Source: Aporrectodea caliginosa (Eukaryota; Annelida; Clitellata; Crassiclitellata; Lumbricidae). From it: a stretch of DNA of 64,000 nucleotides. Shown here in pieces: positions 44,501 to 56,600 of this stretch. The stretch is from contig JACEVL010000691.1 of assembly GCA_020284085.1 (NCBI GenBank), positions 1 through 64,000 of the forward strand. The letters are read 5' to 3'. The notes under the pieces are model-generated. The model did not search any database, was not told the origin of the DNA, and worked only from the letters and a program-made list of their open reading frames with translations. The stretch's first letter is position 1. Every line of letters starts with the position of its first letter. Both the position numbers and the translations under genes were made by a program.

Positions 44501-47500
44501 AGTCTTAGAGAACCGTCTTTCTTTTTAACAATTACCAATGGACTTGCCATTCTGCTCGAAGATGGTTTTATAATGTTGGCTTGAAGCATTTCTTTAATTT
44601 GTCGTTCAACTTCTGCTCGATAGATGAGTGGAATTCGGTAAGCCATAAATTCTTTTTCACGAAATTCCGGTTTCAGTTCAATTTCATGTTCAACCAATGT
44701 ACATAATCCAGGCTTTTCAGAAAATCGATCAGAATATTTATTTAGTACTTCCAGCAATTGTTTTTGTTGAATCAATGTCAAATGGTTAATCTGATCAGAA
44801 TCGAGATTCAGTGAGTTCTTTTCATCTTGCCAAGTCATTCTTCGTCAGCAGTTCAACTACTGAACCAAAGTCTTCATCTTCTTCGACGATTAGTCCACAA
44901 CTCATTGCTCTTGTAATGTACTTTCTGATTTTATTTGCGTGAATTATCTTTCGACAATCGTCACCCATATCAATCAAATAAGAGTACTTTGACCTTCGTT
45001 GTATGACAGTACATGGACCATGCCATCGTGAAATCAGTTTATTTGTTGACGTCGGATACAACACAATAACTTTTTCACCCGGTTCAAATTCTTTATGTTT
45101 CGCTCTTTTGTTGTATTGATTCGTATACTGTAATTGCTTCTCTCGTGAATATGATTCTGCAAACAGTAATGCTTTTTCCATATTTGCTTTCATGTCTTTC
45201 AAGTACTTTTCTGGTTGGATTCCAATATGAGGTGGTAAATTAATTTCTCTTGTCCAACTTTCTTTTAAAATTGCCAGTGGTCCACGCGGAATCTTTCCAT
45301 ACACCAACATATAAGGAGCAATTCCAGTAGTTGCATTCGGTACTTCTCGTAATGCCCACACTGTAAACGGAATTACTTTATGCCATTGCCTTGGATTGTC
45401 AACAATTACATGATGGATCATTTTCTTGAATGTTTGGTTCCATCTTTCTACTAATCCAGCTGCCTCTGGATGACCTGGCGTGTCAAATCTTGGACTACAA
45501 CCCATTAAATTCAGAAATTCTCTTGTCAGACTCGCAGTAAAATTTGTTCCTTGGTCACTTGTGATCACTGAAGGTACACCAACGTTCATGAACAACTCCA
45601 TCAAAGCATCACACACAGCTTTCGCAGTTAATGATTTCAACAGAAACACTGTAGGCCATCTTGTGCAAGAATCGACAATACATAAACAGTACTTGTGACC
45701 TGCAGCAGATGCTGGCTTGATTGGTCCTACACAATCCACCGTAATTCTTCTAAACGCCACATCTTCTCTTGGAATTGGAGTGATAGGAACCCTGTCCATC
45801 ACCAAACTTCTTGCCTTTAATTGACATTTCTCACATGATTTGCAAAATTTCACTATATCTCTTCTCATCTTTGACCACGTAAAAGACAACTTTATTCGTT
45901 CTCTAGTTTTCTCTTCTCCAAGATGTCCTCCAAATACTGATTCGTGAGCCAACTCCATCACTTTCATTCGTCGCTCTTTTGGTAACACCAATTGATATAT
46001 CGTTTGCTCTAATATTCGATATCTCTTGTACAGTAAGCCATTTACCACGCAGAATTCAGATTCTTTATCTGGCGCTAACGTCCACCATGCTTTCAATGAT
46101 TCATCTTGTCTCTGCTGTTCTTCGAATTTCTTTGCGTCTGCAATCTGCATCTGTTGTTCTTCATCTTTCTCATCTTCTTGAAATAAATCTGCTATCTCCA
46201 CATCACATTCATTATCCTCTTTCGTTTCATTTAGATTACCATTCTTGCATGCAGCCATCTCTTGTTCACTCATCTCTGCTGTTATACCGTCTTGTATTAA
46301 ACTTTGTTGATCATCGCTTTCGTTTTCCTCTTCACTTGAACTTTCAGTTTCACTTTCCTCTTCGACATCTACCACTTTCTTTCGCTGACTCTGCAATCTC
46401 GTCGTTACATTCGCTTGCACATCTCCTTGTATCATTTTCACTTGTGGCACGGCTTTAAGTTCTGCAATGATTTCTGGATGCAACAAGAATCTTTCTGTGC
46501 TTCCCATTTTTGCAATACTAGCACACATCAATGTCACATAAGGTGTAAGTGAACATTTGACTTTATGCGGAAATACCTCTTCTTCCACATCGTTACAACA
46601 CAGCCTTACATCAACTTTCACTAACTTTGCAGGAATGGCATCGCCTGCCACGCATTGTAAGTTTACTTTTCCAATCTGCTCCACCTTCATGCCTTCCAGT
46701 AATTCTTCACTGATCACCGGAACCTCTGCTCCAGAATCAATCAGTGCTTTTACTTTTATTGGTTCTTTTCCTGCTGTTCCACGAATTTCTACCTCGACAT
46801 ACTGCAATAACACTTTCTTCAATGCTGTACTTTCATCTTTTCCAGCCATTTCTTTCTGCATTCCATTGTGCAATAGAATTTCTTTCTGAATATCAGGTGA
46901 AAGGTGACATTTCATCACTGACTTTACTTCAGTTTCTTCAGAATAATGAGACCGATGTTCTGTGGCTTGACTTTCTGAATTGTCAACCACTTGAATTCGA
47001 TTCACCCTCGAATTTTCTTGTTTTCCATAATTTGAGGCTGTAACAGGAACTGGACAGAATTTCATCAAATGCCTGTCTGATCCGCAGTTGTGACAACGTT
47101 TCACCACTGCACCTCGTTGTTCGATGCTTTCTTTTCTCTTATATGGAGTAAACGATGCATTGCCTTCTCTCGCGACAAACCTTGGTGGTGACTTGTTATA
47201 TACCGGACGTTGTCTGGTCATCATCGACTCTCTATTCTCGTGAACAACCGGAGAATTTGGTTTCACTTCTGCACCTCTGAACTGATTTCCTGTTTCTTGA
47301 TTGCTCTTCCAATGAAAACCAAAATTTGGAGTGAACTGTTGATTTCTTTTGCCATTAGGAACAAAACCAAAACTTGTCTTATTCGGAATTGCCAAACCAA
47401 TTCGATTATTAACATGAATGTCCGCTAGGTCTGCCACAACACTAGCTTCGTAACAATCAGTTCCTTCCTTCGACAACACAAACTGTAGTGGACCTGGTGG

Positions 47501-50500
47501 TAGTGATTCTTTCAACTTATCCGCCACTAACAAATCAAACAGTTTCTCAAAATTATTATCCACTTTGCGACTTTTCACATAATAGTTCAACAAGTTCTTC
47601 AGTCTAGCTGTAAACATTGTATACGTTTCTTCAGCTGTCTTCTTCGCATCAATAAACTTCGATCTGTACTCTCTCGGTGTCAACTTGAATTCTTTTAACA
47701 AGTGCTGTTTCACGATCTCATAATCGTCTAAATCAGCGAATGACAATCTGTTTAGAACAGTTCTAGCTTTCGGAGTCATCAATGGCAATAGTAACTTCAC
47801 CCAGAATTGTTCTTGCACGTTGAAACTACGAAACGCATTCTCAACCGTTTCGAAATATAATGGCACCTCCATCATATCGTTTGGCATTTTAGGTAACACG
47901 TGTTTCATGGCATCATCAATTTTCTTTATTTTCGAAACCATCGTTTCACTTTCTTCCTTTTTCCTTTTCTGTTCTTCTCGTTCTTCTTGCCTTCTTTGTT
48001 CTTGTGCTTCTCTATTTTGTTTCTCCTCTTTGAGTTGTGCTTCTTTTAATGCTATTTTTTGTTGTTCCAACTTTAAACGTTCTTGTCTTTCCACTTCCGC
48101 CTTCTCCATGCTTTCTTTCTGTAATTTCAGTTCTTCTTGTCTACCTGTTCTGCTCGCTCCAACTCTGAAATTCGTACTTTTTCCTTTTCTTCTTCACGTA
48201 GTCTCTTCTCTTCAATCTGTTGCTGACGTATCTCTTCGTCACTTTTCCGCGCCTTTTCAAATTCAATCATCTGCTCTAATCTTCTCCTTTCAGCATCTTC
48301 TCTATCTTTTCTCAATTGCTCTAATTGAATTTCAAATTGCTGCTTTTGCACTTCTTCTTTCTCTCTTTGAAGACGTAATTCTTCCTGTCGCATTTCTTTA
48401 TCTTCTTGTCTGACACGCTCTGCTTCTTCTCTTCGTTTCTCCTCTCTTTCTTTTTTTCTTGTCTTACACGTTCTGCTTCTTCTCTTCGTTTCTCCTCTTT
48501 TCTTTCTCTTCTTGTCTCCGTTTCTCCTCTCTTTCTTCTTTCATCATCATCCACTGCATCATCATCTCCATAGACATAAGTCCAGGCGGTTTTTCAATAA
48601 CCTTTTCCACAACACCGCCGACAGCACCTTCTTCTTCTGCTTCTTCTTTAAGCCAGACTTCAGCTAGCGCTTCTAGCATGTCCTCACGTGACATATCTTC
48701 CAGTTTCTCTTCTTCAAAACCAGCCTTTAACAAGCGCTGTTTTAATCTTTCAGAAGACATCTTCTTCAGTTCTGCTTGTTTCTTGACACTTAATTTCTCC
48801 ATCTTACTTCTTTACTTCAGTGCTGTCCTTTCTGGAAAACACGAGTTTTCTTTTGTGTTTGAAGTATTGGGGATTGTTCTTTGTTTGATAACAACCAACT
48901 TTTATACCTTTGTCGTTGAGGCTTTCGTTGTCGTAGATTTACCAATGATTTGAATGCGTATTCACCAGTCGACGTTGTTTCGAATCCCAGACGTTGTTTC
49001 GAATCCCAGACGTTGTTTCGAATCCTACCGCTGCTGTCACCAAATATGTCACCAACTCTTTTCTTTCTTAGTTGTGACCTACCTCAAGAACTTTCCTTAT
49101 CTCTACATATAAATTGCTCAACGTCTTCTAACTGTTTAAGAATTAAATTGACACAGTTCTTTGAATGTTTCTTTCTTTCTTCAAACACAGTTTAATAACA
49201 ACAACTCAACTCTTGCCTTAAAACAACTGTACTACACTGTATTGTTCAAATTTACTGTCATCAGCAGTTTCTAAGTTTGGCGCGCTAACTGCACGTGTAA
49301 AACAATCTACACCGTCAGCCAATGTTTAGGCTACTTTAGGCCAAGCGCCCACGAGCCGACAGCGCAACTAAGGCCTAAGACTAAAACGCTTAACAATCAA
49401 TACACATTATATATATATCAACCTAAAAACACCTGTGCTCATTATATATACAAAACACTTGTTCACACTATGCATTTATGCAAATATACACATAATGTAG
49501 CAAAACTTCCTCTACACATGTGAACGGTTCCCTATAAGAAACATTTTCAGCTTTTTTACGTTAGATCCAGTGTACACAGGAGAGCCACGTCTGGATTTCT
49601 TTTGCATCCTTAAAGTTGATGAATCAAAGCTGGATTCTTCTTACCTTAACAATTGCAATTCACTGCAGAGGAGAATAACTGCAGCTGTTCATTTACAAGT
49701 AATGACAGATTAACCAGAGCAGTAACTGCATTTACCATATAAGTAAATGCACACCTTCATTTAATTTACTCTGCAGTCAATTAGAACAGTTAAGATAAGA
49801 ACCGTGAATTGCTGAGACATCCGAGAAGGTGCAAAATAAATATTTATATTCCAGAACATGCATCATTGCATATGCATACTGGTACAGCAAGGTCACAAAT
49901 CAGCTCAGCAAAAAATTTGGCATGTAAAGTATTTCTTCAAATCTTCTCATGAGTCTTTCTTCCACTCTTCAATGACCTCATCCCATGACCAAGTCCAAGG
50001 GAAAATCTGGAGCGGTAAGGAATACTGTCATGGTTCAACAACTAACTTTGAGACCTCAGTGACCTTCCACCATTTAGAATTCATTCAGTGACTCACAGTC
50101 TGTGCTCTATAAACAGAGGAATAGTGAATAAACAATGCCTTGGTGGAGGCAGCCTCATCTATTCAGTAATGAAGGGAAATAACTTACACTTGAAGGAGAC
50201 TCGACATGGACGTTGGTCCTAAAGATGGACCGGTTGCTCCAGCCATCATGTTCGCCATCCTATCATCAAATTCAAACAGATCGATTAGGTAAATCATGGC
50301 ATTACATTAAATGCCGGCATATACTTCCTTATAAGAAGGGCACTATATATTGCTCACATACATACACACATGGTACATACATACATCCATCAAATGCATT
50401 AAGTACTATAACATGAATATTTCAGATTTAACATGGTTGGGTACTATGTACTACATAATACAAATATGTATTATATGTGTGATAACTGCACCTTACATTC

Positions 50501-50635
50501 AGCTTAACCCTTTAACGACGAGAGGGATTAGTTCCATGCATTTTAGTACATGTCGTCGTTAAAGTGTTAATGAATTTGGTGCATACCGACAACCAGCTTA
50601 ACTAAATTATTTAAGCAAATTGATACTGTATATAA

Positions 50636-50674
<39 letters not shown>

Positions 50675-53600
50675 CATATGTACACACACATATATAATAT
50701 ATACATCAAACCAATGTGTAGAATAAATCAAAAGAAAATGTGTATTTAAGTCATTAATCAACACAGCTTCAGTCATCAAAGCAAACTAAATCAATTCCCA
50801 CCAAACACTGGATGTTCAACTTAATTAGATAAGGCCATGCAAAAAATATAGGTGTGTTTCCGCAAAGGTAGGAAAAAAATTTTATTTTGGCCTTTTTATG
50901 CAAGGTGAAATATGATAATAAATAATATATCGTCATCATATATATTCGCCAATATTATTATACAACGATGCTTATTTACATTGCAAGGTAAGCAGTGTTA
51001 TCAACAAATATTTTACAAAAGAAAATTTGTGAAAAAATTTAAATTTTTTTTTTTCCTACCTAAATTGTTCACCACAGTTAACTAAACCACTGTTACCGGA
51101 AACACACCATTATTTTGATTTTATAAAGAAACAAAGAGACAATACATGCAACTGACAAATCAGACCATTTATTTCCATGATTATTCAGTAGATGCTGTCA
51201 GACCATTGACAGAGAGTTTGTGCTTAGTACGATAAAAGTACAAGTGGTTAGACAGAGCTATTGATTACTAAAAACTGATTTACGTACATGGTCTGCATCT
51301 GTGGATTAGATAACATCGATGTAGCCTGCAAAGAAACCCAAGCATCACACATCTCGTTAAGCATTTTTATGCACACAAAATTCTCTCATATCTTTTTCAT
51401 GTACCTTTCTTATTCCTCTCTGAGTTTAATTTACAACAATACAGTTATTGAATATGTTTGAAAGTAATCTAATCCAATGACTTCTATAGTGCCATAATCA
51501 TTATGTCTAAGATATAAATCACTGGCTAATTCAAGTTTGCACTCAAATTCAAAATCCACTGGAGAATCCAGGTTGAAATCTGAAAAATCTGAGAAACCAA
51601 AAGCCAGGCCAAGATAAGTTGTAACACTATCAGAGAATTGACCAAACTGAACTGACAGTGGTTTCAACAGTGTCTGAGTGTGGGCACAGCAAGAAACAAT
51701 GTACACTGATAGTGCAACATATATACTGATATGGGGAGGGGAAATCATGGCACATAGATAGGCCGTCTGGCTGAAATTTAATACTTTGAGAACTATGATG
51801 CAGATTGGAAACAAATTCTTTGCTTAATACAGCTTGTGTAATGAATATAAGCCTGTTGGAGCAGCCTCGTCAAAATTCGACAGGCTAAAAAACCAGAAAT
51901 CAGGCTACAGTGGATGAAATAGGCAAATCTTAAGTTTAGAAATGACTGACATTAATGAGCGGACAGAATGAACATAACTGGGCAATGAATTCCAAAGCTT
52001 AGTGCCAGTCACCAAGATATGGGGAGGGGCCATAACACTGTTTGGGTATGGGACACAGCAAGAGTGCAACGTATCTTTGGATCGAGTACAATATTTCTTA
52101 GTAAGAGGAGTGAGCACTGAACAATGACAGGTTGGCAGCTTTAAATGTAGCACTTGGTGAACTATTAGACTGATTCTAAATCTGATTCCTTGTACAATGG
52201 GCAGCCAATGCAACAAGCAAAAAATGATATATTAACACTTAAGAGTTTTGTTAAGGCTCTTACCACAGAATTTTGAACCCTTTGCAGTTTTTGTAAATCT
52301 CACGTAGCAATACAAATATTAAGTGAATTGCAGTAATCAAGTTGGATAAAAACTAGAGCATTAGCTAGGAAATAGAAAACAATTTCAGGCATTTGAGATC
52401 TGATTCTGCAAATCTACAATATCTGAAATTGAACGGATTTGCAGATTTCTTGAAAATAGTCAGAAAAAGATACTGTGGAGTTAAAAGGTAAGTGAGCGAT
52501 GAGCAGTTATAACCTGTGTTCGAATATTTGGATTTTTCCAAGCTAACATCTGTTCGTGATCATCAAGAGTACCCAGTATGCTGCAGTTTCTGTGTTCTGT
52601 TGTCAAGTGAACGGAATTTAACACGCACCAAAGACTCGGTAACTTAAAACTTTTTGCATGAAGGATTATACACATTACATGTTTTCCATTTGTTTTCCTT
52701 CTAACTCTTTTATAAGAATTCAAATTGTTACATGATATTTTGAACTACAATTAAATGAAAAGAGTAATTAAGCAAGTCTCACCATATTCATCAGTGCTGG
52801 ATTATTCAGCACAGAAGAGAAGTCGAGACCCCCAAGACCGAGTTCACCCATTCCTCTTGTGGCTGAATTTGCCTGGGAAACAAAACCAAGTCCTCAGTTA
52901 AATAAATTGAGAATGGAGCACACCACCAGAGTACAGTAACCAACTTTGACGTCACAGTTGATGCCTTGTGCATTAGTATAATGGTTCTAGAGAAATTAAG
53001 GCTAGATTTGGCATCGGCCAAAGTTTTCACACAGTTTCAGCCTATCGTGATTCCAGAATTTAACCAAATGGCAAAGTTAATTTGGCTGGAACTACAACAA
53101 ATTAAAAAACGATAACCTATTTCATTTGTCACATTGTAATGTCCAGTGCCACTGTCCAGACCTATAGGTGCCATTTTTAGAATGCCTTTCATTCAACAAT
53201 TATAAATGAAGCAATTGGTGAAATCTACATTTATTTCTGATGAATTTTGTGCAATTAAAGCTCAAAGCTGGATAGGCTTTATAGCATCACATTTAAGTCA
53301 GTGAACTAAATTGTATCTAGAGTGTGAATGCTTACAGAATCATCATGCAGAGATTGTTCAGAACGAAGCAGGTTGTCCCGGTACCCTTCGTTCACTGGGT
53401 CAATCTCCAGGGCCTTCTTGAAGCATGTATGAGCTTCTGCCTGTTGGCCAAGGGCAGTATGTGCCAAACTACACAGTAAAATTACTTCCATTAAACGCAG
53501 TTGCTTTAACCAATTCTATTACACAAATGATACATTAGTAAATTTAAAATATTAAATTAAAACTGCACTCAAAGCATCAATGCTTGGTTTTGCCACAGGA

Positions 53601-56600
53601 TACATTTGGGAATCGTGTTCACTGTTCATGTATTGAATCAGACTGGTTGATAAGCATTGCCCTCTGCAGCACATGGGGACCAGCAATTCAACACTCTGGA
53701 CATGGGACTGTCCCCAAGAAACATTCTTCCAATTAAATTTTGAACTTTACTTCCCTTAAAAGTTCAAGAAACGTTTGCAGCTAATTTAAGATATAATTAA
53801 CTTAGACAAACAAGAATAGTTACTCACATTGAAGTAAGTCTGAAGCATTACACATCCAACATAATATTATATGAAAACTGTTCCTCAAACATGTACTTCC
53901 AAATGCTTCCATCTATATCTTTTATTGGAGTCTTACATGGTGCTATACAAGTCTTCACATATCATATGTATGGTATATACACAAAGTAAAAGATTTATAC
54001 CAGAAACAGAAGACGATAAAAAACGCTGAACAGCCCTGAGACGCTTTATAAAAAAGCCTCTTATAAAACCTACATCGTTGTACTGGTCAAGTTCCTACTT
54101 TGTGCTTTCTCCCATACATCCTATTCTAATCCACCATTTCCCTTTCCTTTTCCTTAATTATCCTTCCTGTTGTGCCTCAGACATGGTATCTTACCCTTTC
54201 CTGGCATAGGCTTTGCAGTATCTTGGATCCAGCTCCAAAGCCTTCCTGCAGTCTAAAATTGACTTCTCATGCTCACCCGTCTTTCCATATGCAGCTGCTC
54301 TGAACAATAATAACACAGAAATACACATACAACAGACTGCTATATACCAGTAAAGAGGTTCATAAAACAAGCTGTTCAATTGGCATTCTTTCATGTTAAG
54401 ATATAGCAATTCCAAATATATACATGAAGCAACCAATATATCTTCACAGAACACAGCAGTGGTTAATTCTTTGCATGCCAGATATTGTAGCCATATCAAC
54501 TCAATCCTGTCAAATATATAAATCTAATCTGACGATTAACAAGCTATTTTAAGAAACTCATGATTCATCAGACAGTTTAACATTTTAGGTTATCTATTTC
54601 ATCACTAGACAGGTAGAAGCTTTAACAATTTCACCTTGTAATTAAATAGAATATTAGATAAGTTCAAATATTATTGTATCCACCCCTTCCCAGTACTCCC
54701 TCATTAACTGTTAACTTATGTAGCTAATACCTGTTGCAATAATAGACTGCATTCCGGCCATCTAGTGATATTGCACGAGTGTAACAGTCAACAGCTTCAT
54801 TATATTTCTCCTGTTTCATGAACTCGTTTCCTTGAAATAAAAAAATATACCAAATTAAACAAGATAAAGTATTTCACAACTTATTACATCCCTGTGTCAA
54901 CATCAGTCCTAAGAAACAAGATCCAAGCACAATCAAAACAGTTTGGTGGAACTTTCCACCAATTTTTTCAATGTGTAGACATCAAGGCCCACTGGAAGAC
55001 ATGGTGCAATTAAGGCAGGTTCCAGATCCTCTTGATGCCACTAAGGAAAGGCATGCAGAGGTAAGTTGAGGGAGAAGTTGGGTGGAAGACATGATGCAAA
55101 GCAGCCAGTATAAAGCTTCATGCATGGCTACAGATGGGCTTCCCAGACCCAAATCATAAAATACTTATGGAATCAGTGGTTCACCTTTGGACTGGCTCTT
55201 TTCTGGACGAGTGGACTATGATGGAGGTTGTGGGCTCTGCCCACTCAGCTTGGGTAGCGGTTAATTAGTGTTTGTCTTAAATTGCACTTGCTTAGATCAG
55301 TTAGACATCCATGCACGCAGCGCTTTAGGTAGGTGCTTGAAGGTGCTATATAAATGTTTTGCTACATTACATTATATTACCTTAACAACCCTGTGATTAA
55401 CTTCCATAATACCATTGTAAGCAGTACAACAACTTTGGGAAGAAGTACCTTCAGATTTTAACTTCTCGCTTAGCTCTTTATCAGCAACAGAAGCTTCTGG
55501 CACTCTCTGGGAACAAGAAATTACACATAATCATCAGTCACATGAGAAAATAAAATGATTCAGTTAATTCAACAGCTGATGCCCTTCCATTTTGTTTACA
55601 TCACCAGCAATAAGAGAAGGTTCAGGTCACCTTGTGAATGTGTACACCTATAACATACACATGTATATATGCAACTGTATATGTGTTGAGTTTCACACAT
55701 GTATCTGAAACCCTTAACATCTGCATAATGGTGTCACACCTATTTGCACTACTTGTAATCCTCGAGTCACAGCACACATCAAACACTTGCAGTTGGTTAG
55801 CATATTTGCAAGTAAATTTGCTAATACGGTAATAAGAATATGGACCCATCACCGGTCTTTCAATCTCCATGAACTTGCCAAAGACATGACCATACCACTT
55901 CATTCACATGTAAAGTGCACACAGTTGTGAGTTGGCTCTAGAGTGTCTAGTAGGACTAGCAATCAGTAAATTCATGCTTAAACAAATACCAGGGCTCCAG
56001 GTTTAGTGCAGCCATTCTGCTGGAAACACCTTAAAACCAAGTGGTCCTGAACTGTGTTCATTAGCCATTCAGTGCTCAACTGCTCATGTTCTCTCAAATC
56101 TATAAGGGCTTTCCACAGCCATTATCATCTGTCTCTGGCTTTTTGGCCTGACCCAATGCAGAATCCTTTAGGTAATAACAACCTAAAACTATGCAATTTC
56201 TCCAATTTCTTTCTTTTTCAACTATAAAGTGCAGCAGTGCAGCTTGGAACCAACAACAGAATACAGAGCTTCACTGGTTGGTTGCCTATTCGCAAACATA
56301 TAAACATATATATATATACATACATACATATAAAACTCTATATACATTCATACATAAATAGTGAAATATCACTTATGTTAAATAATTTGCTTAAATGGCA
56401 AATTTATAATTTGATTTATTTGACAACTTAGTTTCATTTCTATGCTGCTGATGAGTTTATCCCTTGTGCTCTTGTATGCAACAGCAGTAACATAATAACA
56501 ATTATCTATGAAACAAACCAGTTGCATCAGTCCAGCTGCAAATATTTCTGGAAGTGAAGAAGGTAATCGCAACATTGCGGCCGCTTCCACATCACGAATG

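Larger units (their letters stand above)
42866..49467 (-). mobile_element. Gmr1-like Ty3/gypsy LTR retrotransposon, complete, 6602 bp
   Basis: Two 421-bp LTRs (TGT...ACA) enclose all expected parts, in minus orientation like the host gene. The 5-bp target duplication CTATG is exact (42861-42865 and 49468-49472). The domain order is gag, zinc knuckle, protease, integrase, then reverse transcriptase and RNase H. Standard Ty3/gypsy elements have integrase last; integrase before RT is the Ty1/copia order and is known within Ty3/gypsy for Gmr1 of cod and relatives. The RT and RNase H sequence is clearly Ty3/gypsy type. Only three LTR differences were counted, so the insertion is young, but the gag region has three apparent one-base losses. 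No envelope gene is present. Confidence 0.95.

Noticed and set aside
48451..48457. Programmed -1 frameshift at A7 in gag
   Set aside because: The direction fits, but two other frame changes nearby have no slippery sequence, so mutation or assembly error is the simpler explanation.
45979..48953. Long plus-strand open frames (159, 197 and 164 codons)
   Set aside because: They are antisense to the gag-protease-integrase ORF and arise from its Glu/Lys/Arg-rich codon bias (Ser/Leu/Phe-rich on the other strand). No domain was recognised.
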